NCBI RefSeq assembly: GCF_024220585.1
Contig: NZ_JAMXKF010000001.1
Location: 372,001 to 436,000 of the forward strand
DNA: 64,000 bases
Source: Dyadobacter diqingensis
Lineage (GTDB): Bacteria; Bacteroidota; Bacteroidia; Cytophagales; Spirosomataceae
Direction: 5' to 3'
The notes beneath the pieces were generated by a model. It made no database searches. It saw only the letters and a list, made by a program, of their open reading frames with translations, and had not been told where the DNA came from. Shown in pieces: positions 36,103-44,932 of the stretch; position 1 is the stretch's first letter, and every line of letters begins with the position of its first letter. The translations under genes were made by a program, and so were the position numbers.

Positions 36103-36564
36103 GTGAAATATCCAAGATATGAATACCAAACCGAAAGTGAGCTTCATTTTTTTGAATTTACAAGTGTCGGTATCAGAGGAAATGTCAAAAAAATTGTGCA
36201 ATATTCCAGAGTAAGTATAGACAATATTTACAATCTAGCTTTTGGTGATTATGATGAAACTACTGATCAAATAAACGACCAGATTGTCACTAATAACGGT
36301 GATAGTAGAAAAGTATTGGCAACAGTGGTGTCAACCGTTTATGCCTTTACCGGCAGATATCCGGATCGTTGGATTTTCGCAACTGGCAGTTCAGAAGTGA
36401 GAACAAGATTATATCGCATGGGGATCACAAATAATTTATCTGAACTAAAGAAAGATTTTTTGGTTTACGGAATGAAAAGGAATGAAACTTTTGAAGAATA
36501 TTCGATAGGCCAAGATTATCAGGGATTTTTGATTAGAAGAAAAAATAAAGATATAAGCTTATGA
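36103..36564 (+). CDS. DUF6934 family protein
   Basis: 153 residues. The start is GTG at 36103: an in-frame TAA at 36097-36099 excludes a longer frame, and the first in-frame Met is far inside. Family landmarks are the N-terminal FFEFTSVGIRGNVKKIVQYS, a YNLAFGDYDE stretch, QIVTNNGDSRKVLATVVSTV, and FATGSSEVRTRLYRMGI. No function is known for the family, which is almost confined to Bacteroidota. The gene is visibly richer in A+T than its neighbours. It ends in an ATGA overlap with a 52-codon gene and the pair is closed by a strong terminator. It sits alone on the plus strand inside a minus-strand region, like a small acquired cassette. Confidence 0.8.
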   Translation: MKYPRYEYQTESELHFFEFTSVGIRGNVKKIVQYSRVSIDNIYNLAFGDYDETTDQINDQIVTNNGDSRKVLATVVSTVYAFTGRYPDRWIFATGSSEVRTRLYRMGITNNLSELKKDFLVYGMKRNETFEEYSIGQDYQGFLIRRKNKDISL

Positions 36565-36719
36565 AAATTGAAGAATTGAATAATGCTAAAATTCCAATAG
36601 TTAAAATTGACACCGAATTGGAAAGATTCAGAGGCAGGGAATTGTTCCCGAAAAAATTGGCATTAGCAAAGAAAATGCTCGCTAATGCCCGATTGCCTAA
36701 ACATCCAACGGAAGAATAA
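36561..36719 (+). CDS. 52-residue basic protein coupled to the DUF6934 gene
   Basis: A short frame running from ATG (overlapping the previous TGA as ATGA) to TAA. The product starts MKIEELNNAKIPIVKIDTEL and continues with a strongly basic helix RGRELFPKKLALAKKMLANA, then RLPKHPTEE. No domain is recognised. The overlap, the shared low G+C content and the terminator 8 bp beyond the stop indicate a two-gene unit. It could be a partner, antidote or regulator of the DUF6934 protein; that is inference only. Confidence 0.65.
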   Translation: MKIEELNNAKIPIVKIDTELERFRGRELFPKKLALAKKMLANARLPKHPTEE

Positions 36720-36726
36720 TATTTAA

Positions 36727-36773
36727 CTTATCAATAAAAAAGCCATTCTGCGAATGGCTTTTTTATTGATAAG
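36727..36773. terminator. Perfect bidirectional terminator hairpin
   Basis: A 22-bp perfect inverted repeat with a 3-base loop (TGC): arms 36727-36748 and 36752-36773. The stem contains AAAAAAGCCATTC and GAATGGCTTTTTT, so it has a T-run on both strands. It serves the DUF6934 cassette (plus) and the sugar isomerase gene (minus), whose stop codon begins at the next base. Confidence 0.92.
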
Positions 36774-37691
36774 TTACCCCAACGGATACTTCAACGTTTC
36801 AGTAATATATTTCTTATTAATCTGTGCACAGATCAAGGCTGATTTTTCCGGATCAGGCACACCATCCAGCTCTACAACGGCCCATCCTTTAAACTTAATC
36901 TTGTTGAGTGACTCAAAAACCGCAGGCACATTCACACGTCCCTGTCCCAGTTCGACGAACTTGTAACCATTTTTTGTATCAGCCGGTTTTGTATCTTTCA
37001 GGTGAAGAGAATGGATCATGTCTTTATATTTAATGACTGCATCCTGGGGCTCTCCCCCGCCCTGTTTGTAATGCGCGATATCCAAAAGCAGTTTGATATA
37101 TCTCGGATCCATCGCCTGCACAATCACATCTACCTCTTCGGGGGTTTCACCCAGCTGGTTCATGTGGTTATGGTAAACGGCCTGTACACCTAAATCGGCT
37201 GTTTGTTTACCGATTTCATTCATAACCTGAGCCAGTTTTTTGAGTTCTTCTACTGACGGCGCCCGGTCTTTCGGACGCAAACTGTTTGTCAGCTGCAAAG
37301 CGCTTCCGCCCAAGGCCTTCACAAAACTTGCGTGGGCAACATGCGTATCCACCGTACTTTCAAATTTGGCCGGATCAATTTCTACATTGCCGCTGGAAAA
37401 CATGCACAATGTCAGATTATGTTTCACGAGCGCATCCTTTAATTCAGACACCTTGTTCCGGTAAGGCCCGAACGTATTAGCTCTGAGCTGAATTCCTCTA
37501 AAACCAAGCCCCGCCAGATCGGCTATTGCCTGCTCATCTTTTCCTCCCCAGGTAATGGCAGAATAGCCAATCTTCACATCTCCTTTTTTCAGGAGCGTTT
37601 CTGCCCAGGCAGAAGATGTCAAAAGCGCGGCGGTACCCAGAGAAAAATTGCGTAAAAAAAGTCTTCTGTCTGCGGCTTCAATTGTTTTCAT
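36774..37691 (-). CDS. Tat-exported sugar phosphate isomerase/epimerase (xylose isomerase-like TIM barrel)
   Basis: 305 residues from the ATG at 37691, chosen because it places a twin-arginine signal (RRLFLRNFSLGTAALLTSSA) near the N-terminus. The barrel is of the AP_endonuc_2 type: KIGYSAITWGG, GFRGIQLRANTFG, AVYHNHMNQLGETPE, KLLLDIAHYKQGG, MIHSLHLKDTKP and a final AVVELDGVP. The His/Asp/Glu residues in these strands form the usual metal site. Exported members occur with Gfo/Idh/MocA and DUF1080 proteins and are thought to epimerise or cleave oxidised sugars. It follows the SusCD pair at 37.8-42.9 kb on the same strand. Confidence 0.86.
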   Translation of the reverse strand: MKTIEAADRRLFLRNFSLGTAALLTSSAWAETLLKKGDVKIGYSAITWGGKDEQAIADLAGLGFRGIQLRANTFGPYRNKVSELKDALVKHNLTLCMFSSGNVEIDPAKFESTVDTHVAHASFVKALGGSALQLTNSLRPKDRAPSVEELKKLAQVMNEIGKQTADLGVQAVYHNHMNQLGETPEEVDVIVQAMDPRYIKLLLDIAHYKQGGGEPQDAVIKYKDMIHSLHLKDTKPADTKNGYKFVELGQGRVNVPAVFESLNKIKFKGWAVVELDGVPDPEKSALICAQINKKYITETLKYPLG

Positions 37692-37750
37692 AGTTGTCTT
37701 TTTAGGCAAGGTTCAGAAATTTGTATCACTTTTTTACAAGACGAATATAA

Positions 37751-37786
37751 TGCAGAAAAGCCCCCGAAAACGAGAGCTTTTCTGCA
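37751..37786 (-). terminator. Hairpin after the first SusD gene, possible terminator or attenuator
   Basis: TGCAGAAAAGC (37751-37761) pairs with GCTTTTCTGCA (37776-37786). On the minus-strand RNA the inner bases also pair through G-U wobbles, leaving a UUUU loop. It lies between the SusD stop (37808) and the sugar isomerase start. No long T-tract follows, so partial read-through is plausible. Confidence 0.55.
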
Positions 37787-37807
37787 AAATCAATGTAAGG
37801 GTTCCGG

Positions 37808-39664
37808 TTATTTTCCCGGAATGGACGTCAATGCCGGAATGTTATTCTGGAATCCGTTATAACCTTTGTTCTGGTTAATGATCCCTTGCGTGTTGCCGGC
37901 AATCGCGGCTTGTGGGATAGGCCACAATACGTGATAGGGACTGATCAGATACTCATCCCCGTGACGCGTCTTCACACCTTTGTTGTAAAAATCGCTTTTT
38001 GCAATAATACGGTCAAAGAAATAGTTATTGTCCGAAAAAGCACCCAGGCTGTACGTTTTTCCATTGGGTGCCGGTTTTCCTGTCATCGCAAAAATATAGG
38101 CAATCCGGGTAAGTTCCGTTTTGCGCGGCTCTTCAAAATAAAGCTCCCGGGCACGTTCATCCAATACGACGCCGATATCGATTTTCGAGGCATCAAGCGG
38201 ATCACAATTTGCGCGGGTTCGCACGGCATTTAAATCCGCCGCCGCTTTGGTAAGATCGCCTTTCCAAACATAAGCTTCCGCTCTTAACAAATAGGTTTCA
38301 GCCAATCGGAACACATACCAGTCGGAATTACCACCGCTCGGCTGGATTCGGGACGGATCCTCAATGAACAGTTTATAATTCGGCCAGTCAAACCAGCAGC
38401 GGATGGTGTCAATGGTCAGCAACACGCCTGCGTCATTTCTCATCTGAAGGTTTTTGCCATAAAAAGGATCTTTCAGGGTCGTACTCAACGCAGGGTTGTT
38501 GTAAACGATATCTTCCATTTTCGTCCAGTTACCCTTGATATGCCTTAAATCTTTCTTGTCGTCCCAAACACCGTCCTGCGAATAATACGTCGGACGAACA
38601 CGGCCAATCCCCCGCCCGAGCGACGATACCTGGTCAATCGCGATGCCATAGGTATCAATGGTGCCACGGTTACCGGCCGGTGTGTTTATGTTATTGTGCC
38701 AGAAAGGTACCGTATTACGCATCATCTGTGTTCCGATATTCGATCCGTTATCGATATTTCCGTCAATACCGATCCGGTCAATCACCATCATCAGTCCTTC
38801 GGTATTAGCGCCGAGCGACTTGTTGGCCGGACGATGTAAATCCCAGATCACATTTCGCGCAGCGTTATTGGCATCAAGGCCAAAACGGTTGGTCATTAGT
38901 TTGTGCTGACCGCCGTCAATCACGTTGCTGGCAGATTTAATCGCATCGTCAAACAACCCCAATGCCAGGTTGACTTTGGTAAGCAAATGACTGACCGAAC
39001 CCCTGTTTACCGTTCCCTTGTCTGTGACAACCGGCACCCATTTTTCGGCAAATTCAAGATCAGTCTTCATTTTTTGAAGAATTACCTCGCGTTTTGTCGA
39101 TTGAAAATCCAGTTTCGGGCCAATGATTTCTTCCAAAATCAGGGGCACATCACCAAACTGCTGCGTGAGACGGTAGTAGCGGTAAGCGCGATGAAAATAA
39201 GCAGCGCCAAGAATTGCATTTTTTTCAGCCTCATCTTTATAGTTTTTCGGCTGATCAATTCTTGAAATAACCACGTTGGCATATTTTACGCCTTTGTAAC
39301 CTTCCTCCCAGTACCACCCGATTTTGTTATAGTCACCGCTGTTCAGCTGTGCATCCGGGGTGATCAGCAAATTCATATTTTGCGCAGGCCCTGACTTATC
39401 GGTTGTTCCTTCGACGGCAACTTCCGAAAAAATGGCTTCGGTTACCATCGGCGGTGCATCGCCATACCATTCCAGACGCATGTTTCTTTCACAGGCCACA
39501 AGTGCGGCTCTTAATCCTCCCGCCTCATTAAAGGTATTGTCGGGGTCATAAAATGACAAAGGTTCGGGTTTAAGATAACTATCCTTACAGCTTACCACCA
39601 ATGTACCGGAGGCAATGATGGCAAGCGTTAAAATCCTTTTTGATCGTCTATATATTGCGTTCAT
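37808..39664 (-). CDS. SusD/RagB family outer-membrane lipoprotein (pair 1)
   Basis: 618 residues. The N-terminus (MNAIYRRSKRILTLAIIASG, then TLVVSCKDS) is a lipoprotein signal with the acylated Cys at about residue 27. The body is SusD-like: a TPR-rich alpha fold, with ANVVISRIDQP in the N-terminal part and RLAETYLLRAEAYVWKGDLTKAAADLNAVR followed by LDERARELYFEE in the C-terminal part. SusD lids the SusC barrel and captures the glycan. Gene order SusC-SusD with a 26-bp gap is standard. The ligand is not predictable. Confidence 0.93.
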   Translation of the reverse strand: MNAIYRRSKRILTLAIIASGTLVVSCKDSYLKPEPLSFYDPDNTFNEAGGLRAALVACERNMRLEWYGDAPPMVTEAIFSEVAVEGTTDKSGPAQNMNLLITPDAQLNSGDYNKIGWYWEEGYKGVKYANVVISRIDQPKNYKDEAEKNAILGAAYFHRAYRYYRLTQQFGDVPLILEEIIGPKLDFQSTKREVILQKMKTDLEFAEKWVPVVTDKGTVNRGSVSHLLTKVNLALGLFDDAIKSASNVIDGGQHKLMTNRFGLDANNAARNVIWDLHRPANKSLGANTEGLMMVIDRIGIDGNIDNGSNIGTQMMRNTVPFWHNNINTPAGNRGTIDTYGIAIDQVSSLGRGIGRVRPTYYSQDGVWDDKKDLRHIKGNWTKMEDIVYNNPALSTTLKDPFYGKNLQMRNDAGVLLTIDTIRCWFDWPNYKLFIEDPSRIQPSGGNSDWYVFRLAETYLLRAEAYVWKGDLTKAAADLNAVRTRANCDPLDASKIDIGVVLDERARELYFEEPRKTELTRIAYIFAMTGKPAPNGKTYSLGAFSDNNYFFDRIIAKSDFYNKGVKTRHGDEYLISPYHVLWPIPQAAIAGNTQGIINQNKGYNGFQNNIPALTSIPGK

Positions 39665-39690
39665 TATTTCTCAGATTAGGGGTTTGAATT

Positions 39691-42600
39691 TTACAGCGTA
39701 ATATCCAGACCTATGGTAAAAATACGCGGGCTTGGTACGGAATAGGCCAGGTTGGTCATCTTATCCCCGTCCGTTCCGTTCTCAGGATCCCAGAATTTCC
39801 AGCTTGATAAATATCCCAGATTTCTCACATTTCCATAAATGCGCAGGTTGTCGATATTTATTTTCTGGACAAGCGTTTTAGGAAGTGTGTAAGCCAATGC
39901 TATGCTTTCAAACCGGACAAATGATTTTTTCTGATAAACGGTATACCCTGTGGCCGAACCTTCACTGGAATATAGGCGGGCCCACTCGTTGTTCCGGTTC
40001 TCTGCGGTCCAGTATGGCAATACATAAGAGCTGCTGCGATCCGGAAATCCCTGGCGGTTTTTCATCTGATTGAATTCTCCTTTTTGTCCCAGATAAGAAT
40101 ACATCATAAAAGACAGATCAAATCCTTTGAAAAGTTTAAATTCATTGCGAAGCGTCAGACGAGCGCGTGGCGAAGTGTATCCCTGAAATACCTTATCATC
40201 GTTGGTATATTTTCCATCACCGTTCACGTCAAGAATCTTGTGATCTCCCGGTTTTACACCATATTTGGCGGCGGCATCCGCCTCTTCCGTCTGCCAGACA
40301 CCAAGGACTTTATAGTTCCAGATTTCATCCACTGCGTGACCGATAAACCATTTATTGGTAATATCGTCAGACTCTCTCTGAGAAATGATATTGCCTGATG
40401 CATCTTTCACTACCGTTTGATTTCCGTACAGGTGAACAATCTTGTTTCTGTTCATCTGAAGGTTAAAAGTCGTTCTCCAGCTGAAATTCTCACGTTTCAT
40501 GTTATTGGAGTTCAAACTCAGTTCAAGCCCCTTGTTATCCACCTGGCCAAGATTGTCCAGTACAAATGCAAAACCGAGTACGTTCGGCAATGCTCTTTTC
40601 ACGAGCAGATCCCGCGTGGAAGATTTGTAAAGTTCCAGGCTACCATCGATAATGGTGTTGAACAAAGAGAAATCCAGACCAAAGTTTAATGAATTGGTCC
40701 TTTCCCATTTCAGGTTCGGATTGGCCATTCTGTCTACATAAAGCTGGCTGGTCTGATACACTGTACCTGCTGCATTGACGTGCAGATATTTCCCGGTAGC
40801 CAGGTTGGAAAGGGCGTCATAACGCGCGATATCCCTGTTCCCGTTGCTTCCATAAGAAACCCTCAACTTTCCGTAATTCAGCCAGCTGCTTTTGAAAAAC
40901 GGCTCATCTGTAAATACCCATCCCAATGCCGCAGAAGAAAATAACGCGGTCGGATTTTTCTGGCCAAATGCCGAATAGCCATCTTTACGAGACGATAAAG
41001 TCACCATATACCGGTCTTTGTACGAATAAAACAACCTGGCCATCAATGCACTTGCAGTACTGGTCTGGTCGTCACTCCACAAAATCGGAGAATTTCCTGC
41101 CTGGATATTATGATAACCCAGATTATCATTTGGCGCAAAGCCCTTGTTGGAAACGCTGTCGTCCCACATCCGGAACCGCTCGGCATTGACCAGAAAAGTC
41201 GCATCAAGGTTGTGTTTCTGCGCAATGGTTTTATTCCATTTAAAAATGTTATCAACCTGCCAGCTCAACGTTCTTGAGTTACGTCGTGAAGCCCTTCCGC
41301 CTTCTGCTGCCCAGTCAAGGCTTTTGGACGATTCAGCATTGTAGCGGTGGTACACTTCGTACCGGGGTGTAAAATTTGCCTGATACGTTATTCCGAGCGG
41401 AAGCGCCACTTTGGCAAAAATCACGTTGTTTATCGTGATCGACCCTTTGTCTCGGTTGGTAAAACTGCGGGCGTAATACGGGTGGTTACCACCGCTGGCC
41501 TCGTCATTTGGCCGCCATTTGTAACTTCCGTCTGCATTTAAAGGCGTTCCCCAGGGTGATAAGTTGGCCGCGACATCATAATTCACCGGTACCTGGCTTT
41601 CATCGCGGTCGGCAAATTGTGAGCTGATACCGACAGAGAGAAATTTGCTCACCTTCCCTTCCAGATTAACCCTGGCCCGAACCGTGCTGTATTTATCTCC
41701 CACAATGATACCTTCATTGCTGAGATATCCGAGTGACATATAGTAGGAAACCTTATCTGTTTTTCCGGACAAACTGACCGTATGATCCTGGCGCAGAGCC
41801 CTCTGAAATACCATCTTCTGCCAGTCGGTACTTTTGCCGTCCTTGTAATTCTGGATTTCTGCCGGCTGCATATTCAGGCGCTGCAACCAGACCGTTGTCG
41901 GGTCTCCTTTCGAGCCATCGAAGGCCAGCCACTGGTCCAAAGTCACATCCGAAGGAAGGTTGTTCGGGTTGGTAAAACGGCTCGGCTGTGCCGAAACGTT
42001 AATGTTGCGCATCACCTCCTGACGCCAGGAAATAAAACCGTCGGGACTGAGCACATCCTGTTTTTTTGCCACTTCCCCCATCCCGAAATTGGAATTGATA
42101 TTGATGATAGTCTTTCCTTCTTTTCCTTTTTTTGTCGTGACAAGAATAACTCCGCTTGCTGCTTTTGCACCAAAAACCGCAGCTGAACTGGCATCCTTCA
42201 AAACATCGACAGTCTCAATATCATTGGGGTTAATATCCTCTAAACCACCATAATATATTGCACCATCAAGCACAACCAGCGGGCTGCTTCCTGCTGTCAG
42301 CGAGTTCGATCCACGAACCGAAAGATTACCTCCGCCCTTCGCGGAAGCAGAAAACCCGACGTTCATTCCGGGAACATTTCCGCGCAGAACATCCTGCACA
42401 GATTGTGGATTTTCGTTTTCAAGTTTGGCAGGGCTGATCTGTGAAACAGCTCCGGTAAGGTCCCGTTTTTTAAGGGTGCCATAACCAACCACAACCACCT
42501 CATCCAGAGTCTTTTGATCGGATGCCAGTATGATTTCGATGTTGCTCTGGTTGCCAATCTGCTTTTCCTGTGAAAGAAATCCAACGGCTGAAAACACAAG

Positions 42601-42882
42601 AATCGCATCGTCACTGGGTACGCTTATTTCATATTTTCCGTCCACATCCGTGGTAGTTCCTGTGGTTGTATTTTTCACAAGAACCGTAACACCGGGAACC
42701 GGCGTATTGTCGTCTTTGGCTAAAACCCGCCCTGTAATTTTTCTGTCGATACGGGTCCGGATACTTGTTCCGGGCTTGGACCGCGGAACTCCGGCAAAGG
42801 TAAATGAAGGGGAAATAAGCAATGCCATCAGCACGCATCCCTTGACCATTCGCAAAGGGATTTGGGAAGATCCTTTGTTCAT
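39691..42882 (-). CDS. SusC/RagA TonB-dependent transporter (pair 1)
   Basis: 1,063 residues from the ATG at 42882 (MNKGSSQIPLRMVKG); the frame is open further upstream, but that stretch overlaps the operator repeat and lacks signal-peptide character. After the signal peptide comes a CarboxypepD_reg-like domain (ITGRVLAKDDNTPVPGVTVL), the TonB box/plug start LDEVVVVGYGTLKKRDLTGA and a 22-strand barrel ending in an aromatic-rich C-terminus. There is no STN domain, so it is probably not controlled by FecR. It imports an oligosaccharide across the outer membrane together with SusD pair 1. LacI-type sites lie 42-85 bp upstream. Confidence 0.94.
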   Translation of the reverse strand: MNKGSSQIPLRMVKGCVLMALLISPSFTFAGVPRSKPGTSIRTRIDRKITGRVLAKDDNTPVPGVTVLVKNTTTGTTTDVDGKYEISVPSDDAILVFSAVGFLSQEKQIGNQSNIEIILASDQKTLDEVVVVGYGTLKKRDLTGAVSQISPAKLENENPQSVQDVLRGNVPGMNVGFSASAKGGGNLSVRGSNSLTAGSSPLVVLDGAIYYGGLEDINPNDIETVDVLKDASSAAVFGAKAASGVILVTTKKGKEGKTIININSNFGMGEVAKKQDVLSPDGFISWRQEVMRNINVSAQPSRFTNPNNLPSDVTLDQWLAFDGSKGDPTTVWLQRLNMQPAEIQNYKDGKSTDWQKMVFQRALRQDHTVSLSGKTDKVSYYMSLGYLSNEGIIVGDKYSTVRARVNLEGKVSKFLSVGISSQFADRDESQVPVNYDVAANLSPWGTPLNADGSYKWRPNDEASGGNHPYYARSFTNRDKGSITINNVIFAKVALPLGITYQANFTPRYEVYHRYNAESSKSLDWAAEGGRASRRNSRTLSWQVDNIFKWNKTIAQKHNLDATFLVNAERFRMWDDSVSNKGFAPNDNLGYHNIQAGNSPILWSDDQTSTASALMARLFYSYKDRYMVTLSSRKDGYSAFGQKNPTALFSSAALGWVFTDEPFFKSSWLNYGKLRVSYGSNGNRDIARYDALSNLATGKYLHVNAAGTVYQTSQLYVDRMANPNLKWERTNSLNFGLDFSLFNTIIDGSLELYKSSTRDLLVKRALPNVLGFAFVLDNLGQVDNKGLELSLNSNNMKRENFSWRTTFNLQMNRNKIVHLYGNQTVVKDASGNIISQRESDDITNKWFIGHAVDEIWNYKVLGVWQTEEADAAAKYGVKPGDHKILDVNGDGKYTNDDKVFQGYTSPRARLTLRNEFKLFKGFDLSFMMYSYLGQKGEFNQMKNRQGFPDRSSSYVLPYWTAENRNNEWARLYSSEGSATGYTVYQKKSFVRFESIALAYTLPKTLVQKINIDNLRIYGNVRNLGYLSSWKFWDPENGTDGDKMTNLAYSVPSPRIFTIGLDITL

Positions 42883-42923
42883 TGAGTGTAGGTTTAGAAT
42901 TGGTGAGTAAATCGGTTTAGGTA

Positions 42924-42967
42924 GATATGCAATCGGTTGAAAATCGTATTTCAACCGATTGCATATC
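42924..42967. promoter_or_regulatory. Double LacI-type operator in a 19-bp perfect inverted repeat
   Basis: Arms 42924-42942 and 42949-42967 are exact inverted copies separated by ATCGTA. Each arm contains TTCAACCGATTGCA or its complement, matching the LacI-family consensus TGNAANCGNTTNCA at all but one fixed base. It is placed 42 bp before the start of SusC pair 1. A weaker copy, AATCGGTTTA, lies closer to the gene at 42910-42919. No LacI gene is in the window. The rest of the 312-bp gap holds only the terminator at 43110. Confidence 0.6.
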
Positions 42968-43109
42968 AAAAAACCCCGACGAAATAGAAAGATTCCAACC
43001 CCTACAAGTGATTAATTCAATTTTTTAGCAGAATTATTAAAAACAGCGCATATATGTGTCTGGTGGGCTCAAAACGAATATTTATGAAGAATAAAAAAAA
43101 GTAAAAAAA

Positions 43110-43146
43110 TAGAGGAGGCCACTCTGAAACAGGGTGGCCTCCTCTA
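43110..43146 (-). terminator. Rho-independent terminator after SusD pair 2
   Basis: A 17-bp stem (43110-43126 and 43130-43146, one G-U pair) with an AAA loop. Read on the minus strand it is followed by a run of seven T. It lies 48 bp downstream of the SusD pair 2 stop and separates that operon from SusC pair 1. Confidence 0.9.
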
Positions 43147-43194
43147 TAAAAATTCAAATTTCAGTTAATCAAACTCCATCAGAAAACATCTGAA

Positions 43195-44886
43195 TCAATA
43201 ACCAGGGTTTTGTGCAAAAACCGATACACCTTCTGCATTTTTTGCACTACGGTCAATCTGGGTTTGCGGGATAGGTCTTAGCAAATGCCGGTCTGTCACG
43301 TTGGCCGCTGCCTGAGGGTTGTATTTTTTAACGCGGTCAACTAAATTTCCCCAACGTTTAAGGTCCATCCATCTTGTTTGCTCACCAGCCAACTCTCTCG
43401 CACGCTCTTCCATCAGCATTTCAAAAGTCATCTCGGATTCCTTGATCACCATCGCATCTTTTTTTCCTGGCCAGCCTGCTCTTACACGTACTGCATTGAT
43501 TGCGTCTGTGGCATCCTTCACTTTCCCGGCGCCCAGCTGAGCCTCGGCAAGCATCAAATAAGTATCGGCCAGACGGAATACGAAATAATCGCGGCTTCCT
43601 GCCTCATATGTCATATCAGGACGCTTTGTATCAAAAAACTTCTTCAAAGTAGGAAACAATGCTTCTGAATATTTGCTCGGCACCAGAACCTGATATTTCT
43701 TTTTAGCTCTGTCCGCTTTTGACATTTCAAACCCAGGAATGAATATTGTTGTGTCACCTGAGGCAAAAGTTACGCTGGTTTTTGAGTCATCAAATGCGGT
43801 ATTATACGTACCAGGCTTGTTGGATAACCATGTATCCTTAAAGGTCTTTTTGTATCGGGAGTCATTAACTCTTTCTCCAAAAACAACATCGGTAAGGTAC
43901 GTAGTGGGTCTAAGACGCTTGAACGGACGTCCGTTCAAGATATCGCGCTGCATGCCAGCCTGAACGTCATACTGCATTCCAAAGAAAAGATGCAGGTTAT
44001 TTCCTCCATTGGTTGCTCCTGTATTGTTGGTCAGGTTGGTAAGCGGGTCAGAAGTATATTGAGCCGCCCATACGATCTCGGTATTTTTTTGGTTTCCTTC
44101 ATCAAATACACTTGCAAAATCGTCAAGTAATTTGAAGCCGTAGTTGGTTGTAACGCTCTTGCAAAGATCAGCAGCCTTGGTAAAATCGTCAGCGGCTTTC
44201 TGTGCAGAGTATGCTTTTGCCAGGTAAACCTTTGCCAATCCCATCTCAACAACAGGTTTGATGATACGGCCATACTGCGCCGAAGTTGCAGGCACACCAG
44301 CAAGGGCTTCATTCATGTCCTTGATAATTGCCGCATACATTTCCGCATCCGTATATCTTTTTGTTTCCTTCGTTGCTACCACCGTTTCAGTCAATCGCAG
44401 ATCGACGCCGCCATATTGCTGAAAAAGAATAAAGTAATAATGAGCACGAAGAAATTTCATCTCAGCGATGCGTAGCTTTTTAGTATCCTCACTGATGCCT
44501 GTCACATTAGGCGCTCTGTCAATAATAGCGTTACAGGTATTGATCCCACGATAAAACTCATCCCATAAAGTCGCCAGATAGTCAACAGTCGGGTTCATTT
44601 GTGTGTCATAGAAATGGAAACCTTTATAACCACCATCGGCTCCGGTGGCATAGATATCCGTTCCGTATTCGGTCATAGTCAAACCCAGCTGGGTTGCGTA
44701 ATAGATACGCAAAGCGGAATAAGCAGAGTTAACACCATCCTCAAATCCTTTTGCTGTATTGAGGTAGTTATTGTCGATTCCCGAAACCACTACTTCGTCC
44801 AGAAGGTGATTACAAGCCTGTCCCGATAGCATCAAAGCCGCTATGGCAACAACTCTTGCAGGTTTTATGATATATTTAAAATTCAT
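43195..44886 (-). CDS. SusD/RagB family outer-membrane lipoprotein (pair 2)
   Basis: 563 residues from the ATG at 44886 (MNFKYIIKPARVVAIAALML, then SGQAC with the lipidated Cys). The frame extends 20 codons upstream, but that would spoil the lipoprotein signal. Typical SusD blocks are ATLWDEFYRGINTCNAIIDR, FRLADTYLMLAEAQLGAGK and MLMEERARELAGEQTRWMDL. It sits 46 bp downstream of its SusC partner. It surface-binds the polysaccharide imported by that transporter. Confidence 0.93.
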   Translation of the reverse strand: MNFKYIIKPARVVAIAALMLSGQACNHLLDEVVVSGIDNNYLNTAKGFEDGVNSAYSALRIYYATQLGLTMTEYGTDIYATGADGGYKGFHFYDTQMNPTVDYLATLWDEFYRGINTCNAIIDRAPNVTGISEDTKKLRIAEMKFLRAHYYFILFQQYGGVDLRLTETVVATKETKRYTDAEMYAAIIKDMNEALAGVPATSAQYGRIIKPVVEMGLAKVYLAKAYSAQKAADDFTKAADLCKSVTTNYGFKLLDDFASVFDEGNQKNTEIVWAAQYTSDPLTNLTNNTGATNGGNNLHLFFGMQYDVQAGMQRDILNGRPFKRLRPTTYLTDVVFGERVNDSRYKKTFKDTWLSNKPGTYNTAFDDSKTSVTFASGDTTIFIPGFEMSKADRAKKKYQVLVPSKYSEALFPTLKKFFDTKRPDMTYEAGSRDYFVFRLADTYLMLAEAQLGAGKVKDATDAINAVRVRAGWPGKKDAMVIKESEMTFEMLMEERARELAGEQTRWMDLKRWGNLVDRVKKYNPQAAANVTDRHLLRPIPQTQIDRSAKNAEGVSVFAQNPGY

Positions 44887-44932
44887 GTCTTGGTCAATTA
44901 AAATTTTACAAACTTCTTTGAGAAAACCGTCC

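Noticed and set aside
42883..42969. Longer N-terminus for SusC pair 1 (start at 42969)
   Set aside because: The extra 29 residues are encoded by the operator inverted repeat and would bury the signal peptide; the Met at 42882 gives a normal exported protein.
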